Shown: positions 9,014 through 18,090 of the stretch, piece after piece | How positions within the stretch are numbered: the first letter of the stretch is position 1 | Layout: the number at the start of each line of letters is the position of its first letter | Source: CAYSGX01 sp964518215 | Lineage (GTDB): Bacteria > Bacteroidota > Bacteroidia > Chitinophagales > CAIOSU01 | Assembly (NCBI GenBank): GCA_964518215.1 | Contig: CAZFFP010000035.1 | Coordinates: 1 to 38,246 of the forward strand | Direction: 5' to 3' | DNA: 38,246 bases | Made by a program: the position numbers and the translations under genes | The notes under the pieces: model-generated | The model's input: only the letters and a program-made list of their open reading frames with translations | Databases searched by the model: none | Told to the model about the DNA's origin: nothing

Positions 9014-9916
9014 TCATCTCTTTCCATAACCCATCTCTTGCAATGCTTCAAACATCAGGTCGGGGCTATCGGTAATGATGCCGTCTGCACTAAGCTGAAT
9101 TAATTCTTTCATATCTACTTTGTTGTTGATAGTCCAATTATGGATGGCAACATTTTGACGATGAAGCGCGGTGATGAGCGCTTCCGAAGTGAACAAATCT
9201 GCTTTGGGCGCAGCGAAAGCATCGGGTGCAAGATGGATGAGCGAATCGGTTCCCGATTGCACCGCATTGATAAATTCTAATCCTTCACCAAGCGAGCCTC
9301 CGGTAAATACCGGTGTTGTCATCAGGCTGCGTAAATGCTGTATCACTTTATCAGACAAAGAAAACACGATTGCTTTTTTCGACAGATTATGTTGAACAAT
9401 CAGTTGATAAAGTAATTCGGCTGCCAGCTTACCAGCTTCATCACCATCTTTAATTTAAATCATCATGTAAGTATTCGGATAGCGCTCAAATATTTCCTCT
9501 ATGTGCGGAATTAGAACCTGATTGTTTCGGTAGGGATATTCTTCGGCAGCATTTTTAAAATTGTAGGCGAAATTGAATTGTCGCAATTCATCGAAAGTAT
9601 AATTGCGCACATTGCCCGATGCTTCACAAGTTCTGTCTATAGTGAGGTCGTGAATGGCAACCAAAACGTTGTCTTTGGTCAAGCAAACGTCCATTTCCAA
9701 CACATCAACACCTAAGGCTAAAGCATTATCGAAAGCTGCCAATGTATTTTCGGGAGCTAATTTGGCTCCGCCCCTATGCGCCACTATCAGGGCAGGAGCG
9801 CCTGCTTTTTTCATAAAAGGATTAGAATGGTCGTCAGTATCCTGCTCATCATTATTCTTTTTACAGGCGGAAAAAATGAGTGCAACAATAGAGATGTATA
9901 TCAACAGTTGTTTCAT
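9014..9916 (-). pseudogene. Glycerophosphodiester phosphodiesterase lipoprotein gene with one in-frame stop
   Basis: Two open stretches lie in the same frame and are separated only by TAA at 9457-9455. Read through, they give one 300-residue protein. The first part has a signal peptide and lipobox (FSACKKN), then HRGG, PENT, EMD and HD, the ordered GDPD catalytic motifs. Codon 154 is the stop, in YMMI-stop-IKDGDEAGK, where the family has E-x-K; that Glu binds the metal. The second part continues normally to WTIN and DGIITDSPDL. A single G-to-T change from GAA explains it. Nothing else is disrupted, so it is a recent mutation, a sequencing/assembly error or, less likely, recoding. The fragment alone would be inactive. 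Confidence 0.9.
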
Positions 9917-10322
9917 GGTGTTGGGTGGTTGGTTGTTGTAAAAGTAAAAATTTTAAATAGTTGAAATGGTCGAGAAATTTATGGATTGCATTCATCTAAA
10001 TCTGTTCCCAGTAAAGTCGCATTTGCAAGATGAATTTTAGGTGCCAAGACAGATGAGAAAATAATTAAAATAAATAGACAATGCAGGGACGAACACAAGA
10101 AATAAAAATTGCTGCTAAAATCACACCTACCCAAAAGCGCGGCTCAGTGGTTAAATCAAGCATATTGACATTACTTCTGTTTTCTGCTACTGATGCAATC
10201 TTCAAAATGTTTAAAGAAAATTACCGCTACATCACACCCTTTCCTCCAATTTCCTAAAACCCTTAACTTCGGCAATAATACAACGGCAAACGAGTTAAGT
10301 TTTAGACGAACCCCAAACACAC
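9917..10322. other. Intergenic region between divergent genes
   Basis: These 406 bases lie between the divergently oriented glycerophosphodiesterase pseudogene and the DUF4159 gene. No RNA gene, terminator hairpin or recognisable coding sequence was found. A 58-codon frame at 10081-10257 lacks any recognisable motif. TAAGTTTT at 10296-10303 is one mismatch from a -7 box and may drive the gene at 10323. Confidence 0.5.
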
Positions 10323-10997
10323 ATGAAAATTTTAAGAACCATCATTTCCGGCTTGTTCTTTTTAGCGGCATTTCCGTATTTTTTGCAGGCAAACAATCCC
10401 ACCGTAAAAATTGCTTTGCTGAAATATAGCGGTGGAGGCGATTGGTATGCCAACCCCACTTCGTTGCCCAATCTCATTGAGTTTTGCAATAGGAACATCA
10501 AAACCAATATAGCTCCCGAAGCAGTGGTGGTGGAAGCCGGAAACCCCAATATTTTCAACTATCCGTTTGTTCACATGACGGGGCATGGCAATGTTGTGTT
10601 TTCTGATGCGGATGCCGAAAACCTCAGAAAATATTTGATTAGTGGTGGCTTTCTGCACATTTCCGACAACTACGGCATGGATCCTTACGTACGCAAAGCC
10701 ATGAAAAAAGTTTTTCCCGAACTCGATTTTATAGAGTTGCCTTTTTCACATCCCATTTACCATCAACGCTATTCGTTTCCGGGGGGCTTGCCCAAAATAC
10801 ACGAGCATGACGGCAAACCCGCGCAAGGTTTCGGTTTGCTTTGGGAAGGAAGACTCATTTGTTTTTACGATTACGAATGCGATTTAGGCGATGGGTGGGA
10901 AGATCTCGATGTGCATAAAAACCCTGAAGAAGTTCGTCAGAAAGCGCTGCAAATGGGCGCTAATATTATTCAGTTTATATTCTTGCAGGGACTGTAA
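10323..10997 (+). CDS. DUF4159 domain secreted protein
   Basis: The protein has 224 residues with a signal peptide (about 1-23, ending LQANN). The body matches DUF4159: VKIALLKYSGGGDWYANPTSL, PFVHMTGHGNVVFS, YLISGGFLHISDNYG and FSHPIYHQRYSFP. From memory the domain has a class I glutamine-amidotransferase-like fold and is widespread in Bacteroidota as single-domain secreted proteins; its biochemical role is not established. It ends six bases from the convergent VanZ-like gene. No partner gene is suggested by the context. Confidence 0.85.
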   Translation: MKILRTIISGLFFLAAFPYFLQANNPTVKIALLKYSGGGDWYANPTSLPNLIEFCNRNIKTNIAPEAVVVEAGNPNIFNYPFVHMTGHGNVVFSDADAENLRKYLISGGFLHISDNYGMDPYVRKAMKKVFPELDFIELPFSHPIYHQRYSFPGGLPKIHEHDGKPAQGFGLLWEGRLICFYDYECDLGDGWEDLDVHKNPEEVRQKALQMGANIIQFIFLQGL

Positions 10998-11003
10998 TCA
11001 TTT

Positions 11004-11873
11004 TTATTTATTTCTGGTTGAAAGACTGTCCATTCCCATAAAAAACAAACATGATAGCGTAATTAATGTCATTCCTTCAACAGGCGTAAGCACATGGTAT
11101 TTAGCACCTGTGTAAGGATGTATTTGCCAGAAGGCATAAGGGTTTTCGAGTTGGTTCATAATCATGATGGTGTTGTCGCAAACATTTTCTGAATACAAGG
11201 CAAACACACAGGTGAACAAGCCTAACATGAAAATTCCATTCAACACCACAAGGAAAATAAATTCGGGTTTTCGGAAAAACGAATGTTCATAAGGCTTACT
11301 TTTTACTCCTAAAATCATCAACGAAACCATAGCTAATCCACAACCCATCACATCCATTACAATATCGTTCAGTTCAAAGTATTCTACATAGTCGGGATAG
11401 AGTATCATGTATTGATACCATTCGTCTATAAACATTACCGGCAGCGACATCACTATGGCAGCGCCAAACCTGCGTGTAAAAGGAAACATCAGCGCAGCCA
11501 GTAAAGAGTATTCGAGCGAATGAATAATTTCTATGCTCATTTCGAACATGGTGAGCGCATGAACCACCATATAAATTAAAATAGCAACGAGGTAGAAAAG
11601 TTTGAGAGGCGATTGTTGTTGGTATCTTTTCAGAAAATATAACAACAACAGAAACAGTATTATTCCTATGGCAGCCGAAATATAATCCACCACTACATTA
11701 TAGGTTTCGATAGAAAGCGCGGTCATTATTTTTACCGACACGCCTACCATTGGGTCGTGCATGAAAATGATGAAGCCTCCGTAACCGATGGCGAGCATGA
11801 TGTTTAGAAAAGTTCTCTCACTCAGCCAGTCTATAATTTTATTCAGCAGATTGTTTTCGGGGGTATGTTTCAT
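11004..11873 (-). CDS. Polytopic membrane protein, VanZ-like
   Basis: The protein has 289 residues with about seven hydrophobic segments. I do not recognise a named family with certainty, but the core resembles VanZ: HSLEYSLLAALMFPF, then DEWYQYMILYPDYVEYFELND and a VMDVMGCGLA helix, mirroring the H-x-x-E-Y, D-E-x-x-Q and D-x-x-x-D-x-x-G spacing of VanZ proteins. VanZ itself affects teicoplanin resistance and most relatives are uncharacterised. It begins 11 bases after the stop of the aminotransferase gene on the same strand, so the two are almost certainly cotranscribed. The N-terminal 100 residues have no visible motif. Confidence 0.6.
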   Translation of the reverse strand: MKHTPENNLLNKIIDWLSERTFLNIMLAIGYGGFIIFMHDPMVGVSVKIMTALSIETYNVVVDYISAAIGIILFLLLLYFLKRYQQQSPLKLFYLVAILIYMVVHALTMFEMSIEIIHSLEYSLLAALMFPFTRRFGAAIVMSLPVMFIDEWYQYMILYPDYVEYFELNDIVMDVMGCGLAMVSLMILGVKSKPYEHSFFRKPEFIFLVVLNGIFMLGLFTCVFALYSENVCDNTIMIMNQLENPYAFWQIHPYTGAKYHVLTPVEGMTLITLSCLFFMGMDSLSTRNK

Positions 11874-11884
11874 CAGTTCGGTTT

Positions 11885-13168
11885 CTATGGCGTTAATTTT
11901 TTAATGGTTTCCACAAGCAAGTCGAGTTCTGCAAGCGAGGTGTAAACATGTGGAGTAATGCGCACACCATTCAGTTTTTCGTGTTGCACGGGCGATGAAT
12001 GGATTTTTGATTTTTGAAACAGTTCCTGCTCTATTTCGGAGCCGCTTCTGCCTTCAATGGCAAAGGTGGCTAATGCACCGCTGTATTCTTTTTGGAGCGA
12101 AGTGTATAGCTTCACTCCGCGAATATTTTTAACTTTTTCGCACCAGTAATTTTTCAGAAATCTCAAGCGCGCTTCTTTTCTTTTGGCGCCAATTAAATGG
12201 TGAAAATCTATGGCATTTGCAATTGCCATTTCGGCAGCAAAAGAGCGGGTTCCAATGGTTTCAAATTTTCTGATATCATTATCTAACGAATCGTAAGAGC
12301 CCAGCAATGACCATACTTTTTTGATTTTTTCTTTTTTCACATACATCATTCCCGTTCCGAAGGGCGCACCTAACCATTTGTGCAACGAAGTTGCCAGATA
12401 ATCGCAATTCAAATCTTTTATCGAAAATTCAATATGGGCAAAAGTATGTGCGGCATCTACAATTGTTTCTGCTCCTTTGCTGTGTGCTAAAGCGATAATT
12501 TTTTTGGCAGGCAGCAATTGCCCCGTCCAGTTCATTAAATGAGTGATATGAACAATTTTTGTTCTGGCTGTAATGGCTTCTGAAAATTTTTTCAAAATAA
12601 CGGAATCATCTTCCAACGGAAAATCAAAATCAATCCATTTCAGCACAATGCCATCGCGCTTTTCCCGCTGCCGCCAAGCATTTATCATATTCGGATAATC
12701 ATACTTTGTAAGCACTACTTCATCTCCTTTCTGCAAAGGCAATCCGAAAATAATAGTGTTTAATCCTTCGGTGGTGTTTCGGTTAATGGCTATTTCTTCT
12801 TTGGAGCAACCCGCCATTGTCGCCAACCGTTCGCGCAAGGGTTCGCGCCTTTGGTCTAAAACACGCCACATATAATAGGAGGGACCCTCGTTGCAAAAAG
12901 TATAATTGCTCACATGCGCTTTTTGCACTGGAATGGGTTGCGGGCTTACCCCTCCGTTGTTCATGTTTGTAATGTCGGGAGAAATAATATACTGCTCGCG
13001 AATGAATTTCCAGAAGTCTTCATCGGCTTCGGGCAAGCTTAGTTTTGATAAACGGTCTAAATGAAAATGCCAATTTTCAGCAGTAGATGTTTGCATAAAG
13101 TCGAATAAAGATAACCCTGCGGTGGCAAGTAAAGATTGTTTTAAAAATTTTTTTCTTGAAATACTCAT
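11885..13168 (-). CDS. Exported class V aminotransferase-fold PLP enzyme (isopenicillin-N-epimerase-like)
   Basis: The protein has 427 residues. The N-terminus MSISRKKFLKQSLLATAGLS resembles a Tat signal (SRKKFLK with RK in place of RR), so the enzyme is probably exported or lipid-free periplasmic. The PLP fold is clear: MNNGGVSPQP at the substrate loop, NRNTTEGLN, Asp238 in DAAHTFAHI for the pyridine nitrogen, and Lys264 in SLHKWLGAPFGTGMM as the Schiff-base lysine. Closest remembered relatives are CefD/EgtE-like selenocysteine-lyase-related proteins. The substrate is unknown; desulfurase, racemase and lyase activities all occur in this group. It is followed by the VanZ-like gene in an operon. 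Confidence 0.88.
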   Translation of the reverse strand: MSISRKKFLKQSLLATAGLSLFDFMQTSTAENWHFHLDRLSKLSLPEADEDFWKFIREQYIISPDITNMNNGGVSPQPIPVQKAHVSNYTFCNEGPSYYMWRVLDQRREPLRERLATMAGCSKEEIAINRNTTEGLNTIIFGLPLQKGDEVVLTKYDYPNMINAWRQREKRDGIVLKWIDFDFPLEDDSVILKKFSEAITARTKIVHITHLMNWTGQLLPAKKIIALAHSKGAETIVDAAHTFAHIEFSIKDLNCDYLATSLHKWLGAPFGTGMMYVKKEKIKKVWSLLGSYDSLDNDIRKFETIGTRSFAAEMAIANAIDFHHLIGAKRKEARLRFLKNYWCEKVKNIRGVKLYTSLQKEYSGALATFAIEGRSGSEIEQELFQKSKIHSSPVQHEKLNGVRITPHVYTSLAELDLLVETIKKLTP

Positions 13169-13329
13169 GAATATTTATCCAATAAAATATTTAACAACAT
13201 TTCTTCTGTGATGAGCAGCGCTTTCAATTCTGAATAGTGGAGCATGAGGCTAAAATAATGTTTTTCTTTTTTTTTACATTCACAGGCAACCATTCCTAAC
13301 TTTATATCGTTCTGCACAAAACCAACCTT

Positions 13330-14742
13330 ATGAAATTCCACTTTTTCATACTAGCACTCCTTATTTCTTTCGGAATAGTCTCTGCTGTAACGGCTGCACC
13401 CGACCCGGACAGCACTATTACCAGTCTTTGCATTGACCCGGCATTAATCAATCCGAATGCTTATTGTATTATGATATACGATCCTGTATGCGGATGCGAT
13501 GGAGTTACTTATGGGAATAGTTGTTTGGCTGGCAACAATGGCGTTACATCTTTTGTTCGGGGTGAGTGTAATGGAAACGGATGGAATTGTGTTGACCCGA
13601 GTTTGATAAATCACAATGCAATATGTCCCGATTTTTGGATGCCCGTTTGCGGATGCGATGGCGTTACATACAGTAATGATTGTGATGCCACTGCTGCCGG
13701 TATCACCTCTTTTTATCCCGGAGAATGTGGCAGTATAGGCATGGATTGTATTGATTCTACTTTAATAGACCCTACATTAGGTTGTCCTATGTATTATTTG
13801 CCGGTTTGCGGGTGTAATGGTATTACCTACGGAAATGAATGTGATGCTATGATAAATGGTGTTACTTCATATTTTTACGGGGAATGTGGAAGTGTGCCGG
13901 GCTGTATGGCAAGCCCTTATTTCTATTACAGTTTCGATGCCGATGGCAAAACTGTTTACTTCATGAATTTTTCATTGTTTACCGAACCTAACGGAAACAT
14001 CAATAACACCCCTGGGGGTGTGCCTTCTGGCATCACAGCGCTATGGGATTTTGGCGATGGAACCACTTCTACAGATTTGAATCCTGCACATACTTATGCC
14101 GATTCTGCTTCGGGCGTTTACACCGTTTGCCTTACCGTAACCGATACTATTGAGAATTGCACGGAAACTTATTGTGAACTTTTGTATGATTATACCTATG
14201 CCGGTGATTGCGGAGCCGATTTTGACTGGGATTATGTATATGATACGTTGAACGGCAGAGATTCTATTGTTTTTATAAACAAAACCCCCGGTGTTGATGA
14301 TACTAATGTGATAGTTATCTGGAGTTTTGGTGATGGCACCATCATTAATGGCGCAGCACCCGAGCACAGTTTCGACAATGATGGTGATTATACCATTTGT
14401 ATGAGCATACTCGATATGAATACCGGCTGTTTCGATTTAATATGTCAAACCGTGCAATTCAGAACTACATCTGTAGTTGCGAAAACATTGCAGAGCATCG
14501 ATTTTAAAGCGTTTCCGAATCCCGCACAGCAGGTTGTTAATATTGCATTGAACGAATTAAATGCTCAGGAGCCTGTTCAATTCACCATCTCAGATTTATC
14601 GGGAAAAATTATTGCCACAGAAACCTACACCGGCAATTCGACATTCAGTTTCGACACTAGAAGCCTGTCGAATGGCATGTATTTATTACAGGTGCAGCAG
14701 GGAGGCAATACCGGCTTTAAACGTTTGAGTGTGGTGCGCTAA
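13330..14742 (+). CDS. Secreted protein with three Kazal-like repeats, two PKD domains and a T9SS type A signal
   Basis: The protein has 470 residues. After a signal peptide (1-22) come three six-cysteine repeats starting at Cys34, Cys87 and Cys140. Each has identical cysteine spacing (12, 8, 2, 9, 15) and the core PVCGC(D/N)G(V/I)TY, the Kazal serine-protease-inhibitor signature. Two PKD domains follow (about 210-290 and 300-385) with WDFGDGTTS and WSFGDGTII. Residues 395-470 form a type A T9SS sorting domain (FPNPAQ, SNGMYLLQVQ). It is likely a surface or secreted protein; inhibition of proteases is inferred from the Kazal fold and not demonstrated. It is flanked by a divergent and a convergent gene, so it is a single transcription unit. 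Confidence 0.88.
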   Translation: MKFHFFILALLISFGIVSAVTAAPDPDSTITSLCIDPALINPNAYCIMIYDPVCGCDGVTYGNSCLAGNNGVTSFVRGECNGNGWNCVDPSLINHNAICPDFWMPVCGCDGVTYSNDCDATAAGITSFYPGECGSIGMDCIDSTLIDPTLGCPMYYLPVCGCNGITYGNECDAMINGVTSYFYGECGSVPGCMASPYFYYSFDADGKTVYFMNFSLFTEPNGNINNTPGGVPSGITALWDFGDGTTSTDLNPAHTYADSASGVYTVCLTVTDTIENCTETYCELLYDYTYAGDCGADFDWDYVYDTLNGRDSIVFINKTPGVDDTNVIVIWSFGDGTIINGAAPEHSFDNDGDYTICMSILDMNTGCFDLICQTVQFRTTSVVAKTLQSIDFKAFPNPAQQVVNIALNELNAQEPVQFTISDLSGKIIATETYTGNSTFSFDTRSLSNGMYLLQVQQGGNTGFKRLSVVR

Positions 14743-14928
14743 ATAATTTTTAGTGGTAATTGTAAGTATATCCTTATCGCTAAATCTGTAGAATTTTTAA
14801 AAGGTTCTGAAATAGTTAATGTTCTTTTTTTTGTTGAGCTATATTGTCATGTATCATTAAAGGCCTTAGGGGAGATTTTATATATATACTAAAAAATACT
14901 TATTAATGCACTAAATTGCCAGTCGATA

Positions 14929-17900
14929 TTATTTTAATAACATCACACTTCCTTTTTGGGTTTTAGACGGAGAATCGTTAATGAAAGTTACACTCACTGT
15001 ATAAACATAAACGCCCGGAGCTTGCATTGCTCCTTTGTAAGTTCCATCCCAACCAATATCAGGATTATCAGATTCAAAAATCAGTTCGCCCCAACGATTA
15101 AATATTTTCATATCGAGCGTTTTGATATTTTTTCCGTAAACCTTAAACACATCATTATTGTCATCGGCATTGGGAGTAAAGGCGTTTGGAATCCAAAACT
15201 GAGTATCATACAACACTTCCACCAAAACATTATCCTCAGCCCTACATCCTTCATTACTGTAAGCTACAAGTGTGTATGTAGTTGTAGCCGATGGTGATGC
15301 AAAAGGATTCATGCAATCGCTGCAACTTAAACTTTCTTCAGGATACCATTGATAACTTGCGGCATATTCAGAAGCATTCAATTGAATACTGTTCGGATAA
15401 AAAACTGTTTGGTCTTCACCGGCACTAACTACATATTCTGTTACCGAAGTTTGATAGGATATTTCAGCCACGCAACCGTTCGGGTCGGTATAAGAATAAG
15501 TAATGACAAAATTATTACCCAATCCTGCTGCCTCGGGGTAGAAACTGTTATTAATAATGCCTATTCCTGAATATGTTCCTCCGGGTGGAATTCCGATTAA
15601 TAAATCAGCAGGATGCTCTAAACAATACAAAGAATCTAATCCCGAAAAATCTACTACAGGAAAATCATAAACAGAAATAATCATGATATCAGTTCCTGCG
15701 TAACATCCCTGTTCCGTTACTGCAACTTCAAAAATATATGTTCCGGGAAGGAGTCCGGAGGTATTAATGAATGGATTGGGAGAATATGGGGATGAAATAA
15801 CAGCATGGTTATCATCAGAAGCGCTCCAAATAATATCTGCACCTGAAGCGGCTGTTGGATGGCCTCCAATGCTTACTCCCGAATCGCCATTGCATACTTG
15901 ATAGTTAATGCCTGCTTCTACGGCACTTGTAATAAAAACGGAAACAGTTACATTTTCTGTAACGGAACATCCGGTAGCGTTAAAAGCTGTTACCGTATAT
16001 ATTTTTTCAGTAATCGGAAACACAGTTGGATTCGCAGTGTTTTCTCCGATTATATTTTCCATAGGCGACCATAAATAATTATTTGCACCCGAAGCAGAGA
16101 GCGTTGCAGAATCTCCGGCACAAATTTGAATGTCATCGCTAACAGAAATTACAGGAGTAGGCGCTACTGAAAGTTGAACGGTGTCAGTATCTGAGCAGCC
16201 ATTTCCGGTGCTTACTGTCAAATAATACGTTACATCGGTATTCACTATTACGGTTGGATTTGCAGTATTGTATGTAGTTCCATCAGAACCCAACCATGAA
16301 TAATTTACTCCGCCACTTCCGTTAAGTGTAACGCTGCTTCCTCCACAAACCGAAGTATCATTTCCTGCATCAGCAATTGGAGGAGGCAAAACATTTACAG
16401 TAATTTGAGCAGTATCAACACAGCCGTTTGAAACTGTAACGGTATATGTTGTCGTTGCAAGTGGGGTAGCAACAGGGTTAGAAATATTTGCATTATTGAG
16501 AGAAGCAGCATTATTCCATTGATAGGTGTTTCCTCCCGAAACGGATAATTGAACAGATTCGCCTTCACAAACATTATACACAGGTGTATATAATAATTGA
16601 GGAGGCTCGTTAATGGTTACCGTAACAAATTTTCTGCCCAAACAACCATTGATGTCTGTAGCCCGAAGAATTAAAGTTGTAGTTGAATCCAGCAAAAATA
16701 TAGGGTTTGCAATATTGGGGTTGCTAACGGCATTTGCAGGAAACCATTGATAACTCAATGCACCGGTCGATTGTAACTGAACAGTTTCGCCACTACATGC
16801 ATCTTGGTCAGGAGCTATCAAATCAGGGCTTCCGGCAATTAGTGTTACAACAACGGTATCATAAAATAAAGTATCGCAAAGGAAAGTGTATAAATACAAT
16901 TCAATAGTTTCCGGGTCGAAATTCAAAGTGTCTTCTATCGTTTCTATATACAATCGGGTAGTAGTTTGTCCTGCCGGAATAATTACCGAATCGGCAAATG
17001 CAACATAATCTGAACCCGAAACAGCGCTGCCGCCAATGACATACCTTACAACAATATTAGTTGCTAAAACAGAAGGAATAGAGAAATCAATAAACGCATC
17101 TTCACAACCTCTGTAGGCTTCTTCTGAAGCAAGAGTAACTGAAGGAATATTGCTATTCAAACTACCTTCTTTAAGAAATACTCCCGAATCATATACCTGG
17201 TCTCCTACATCGGCAATTGCCAACTTTAACCGATAAGTTGCACAGGGAGTAACATTTGCTGTTGCGGTGAGCATTGTGGTGAAGGCATCATATTCAATGG
17301 TAAGCCCGCCATTATTTGCAATATAATAGTTGGAGTATGCAAGGCTTGTGCAGGTGCAAAAAAACGGAAAAGGACCACACATGTTTCCTCGTTGACCTGA
17401 ATTAACAGAATTGATTGCCACCGGAATATTGGTGCCCGGAATGAGTGCAATATTTTTTTTACCCACAATGCCCGGACCGGAAATAAAAAAAGCGAAAATA
17501 TCATTGTAATCACCACAAGTATATTCAGGATATTCGTCAGAACCGAAAACATATTGAAACGATAAACTATTACCCAGCGGCACTACATCAAATTCTAAAA
17601 CACAACCATCGAAAAGTGTGTATTGCGGTAGTAATGATTGTAAATCGAGGTCAATGAAAGCCGACATGGAACCAATGGAACTAATATCAGGAGCAGTATT
17701 TGGTCCAATGGCATTTTGAACAGTGCCGGTAGTGAGCAGTACCCCACCATTTAATCCTATATTAGAATTGCTGCCATCAAATAATCCTGCACCATTACTT
17801 GCACAGGTTAACGTTGCATTCGAAATGGCAACACCTGCTCCTACAAGGTTTTCTGCCAATGCTTGCGCATTGTTGGAAGCAGTAACTGAAAGTTGTGCTT

Positions 17901-17955
17901 TTAGTTCGTTGTAAACAAAAGCAACAAAAAAAATCGAAATCCAATATTTTTTCAA
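14929..17955 (-). CDS. Large adhesin-like T9SS cargo with gliding-motility-type C-terminal domain
   Basis: The protein has 1008 residues. A signal peptide (1-20, ending LKAQ) leads into a choice-of-anchor-L-type domain (about 25-270: GLNGGVLLTTG, FGSDEYPEYTCGDYNDIFAF). A Calx-beta-like segment follows (about 275-380: AVSGSDYVAF, IPAGQTTTRLYIETIED). At least four Ig/PKD-like repeats come next, each with C-x-G-x-(S/T)-(V/A)-x-L, Y-x-W and a (T/I)TYTVTV-like end. Residues 925-1008 are the type B sorting domain (IPNAFTPNADDNND, MKIFNRWGELIFES, GVYVYTVSV). Such proteins are surface adhesins or matrix proteins. It is convergent with the Kazal protein gene and is not in an operon. Confidence 0.9.
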   Translation of the reverse strand: MKKYWISIFFVAFVYNELKAQLSVTASNNAQALAENLVGAGVAISNATLTCASNGAGLFDGSNSNIGLNGGVLLTTGTVQNAIGPNTAPDISSIGSMSAFIDLDLQSLLPQYTLFDGCVLEFDVVPLGNSLSFQYVFGSDEYPEYTCGDYNDIFAFFISGPGIVGKKNIALIPGTNIPVAINSVNSGQRGNMCGPFPFFCTCTSLAYSNYYIANNGGLTIEYDAFTTMLTATANVTPCATYRLKLAIADVGDQVYDSGVFLKEGSLNSNIPSVTLASEEAYRGCEDAFIDFSIPSVLATNIVVRYVIGGSAVSGSDYVAFADSVIIPAGQTTTRLYIETIEDTLNFDPETIELYLYTFLCDTLFYDTVVVTLIAGSPDLIAPDQDACSGETVQLQSTGALSYQWFPANAVSNPNIANPIFLLDSTTTLILRATDINGCLGRKFVTVTINEPPQLLYTPVYNVCEGESVQLSVSGGNTYQWNNAASLNNANISNPVATPLATTTYTVTVSNGCVDTAQITVNVLPPPIADAGNDTSVCGGSSVTLNGSGGVNYSWLGSDGTTYNTANPTVIVNTDVTYYLTVSTGNGCSDTDTVQLSVAPTPVISVSDDIQICAGDSATLSASGANNYLWSPMENIIGENTANPTVFPITEKIYTVTAFNATGCSVTENVTVSVFITSAVEAGINYQVCNGDSGVSIGGHPTAASGADIIWSASDDNHAVISSPYSPNPFINTSGLLPGTYIFEVAVTEQGCYAGTDIMIISVYDFPVVDFSGLDSLYCLEHPADLLIGIPPGGTYSGIGIINNSFYPEAAGLGNNFVITYSYTDPNGCVAEISYQTSVTEYVVSAGEDQTVFYPNSIQLNASEYAASYQWYPEESLSCSDCMNPFASPSATTTYTLVAYSNEGCRAEDNVLVEVLYDTQFWIPNAFTPNADDNNDVFKVYGKNIKTLDMKIFNRWGELIFESDNPDIGWDGTYKGAMQAPGVYVYTVSVTFINDSPSKTQKGSVMLLK

Positions 17956-18077
17956 TGTTAAATATATTATGTCCTGGTAAAATTATGTTTTGAATTACGA
18001 TGTAGCGGTGGACACTTATTGTTGTTTTCAACAACAAATTATACGAAATGAATCATGAATGCAACATAATCTGTGTT

Positions 18078-18085
18078 TAATTTTG
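18078..18085 (+). promoter_or_regulatory. TAnnTTTG -7 box abutting the Gfo/Idh start
   Basis: TAATTTTG matches the -7 consensus and ends five bases before the GTG at 18091, so transcription would begin at or just before that codon. It argues against the upstream GTG at 18073 and suggests a leaderless or very short-leader mRNA. Confidence 0.4.
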
Positions 18086-18090
18086 GCATC

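Noticed and set aside
10081..10257. A 58-codon frame in the gap before the DUF4159 gene.
   Set aside because: It has no recognisable domain, no clear promoter box and composition like intergenic DNA; a small gene cannot be excluded.
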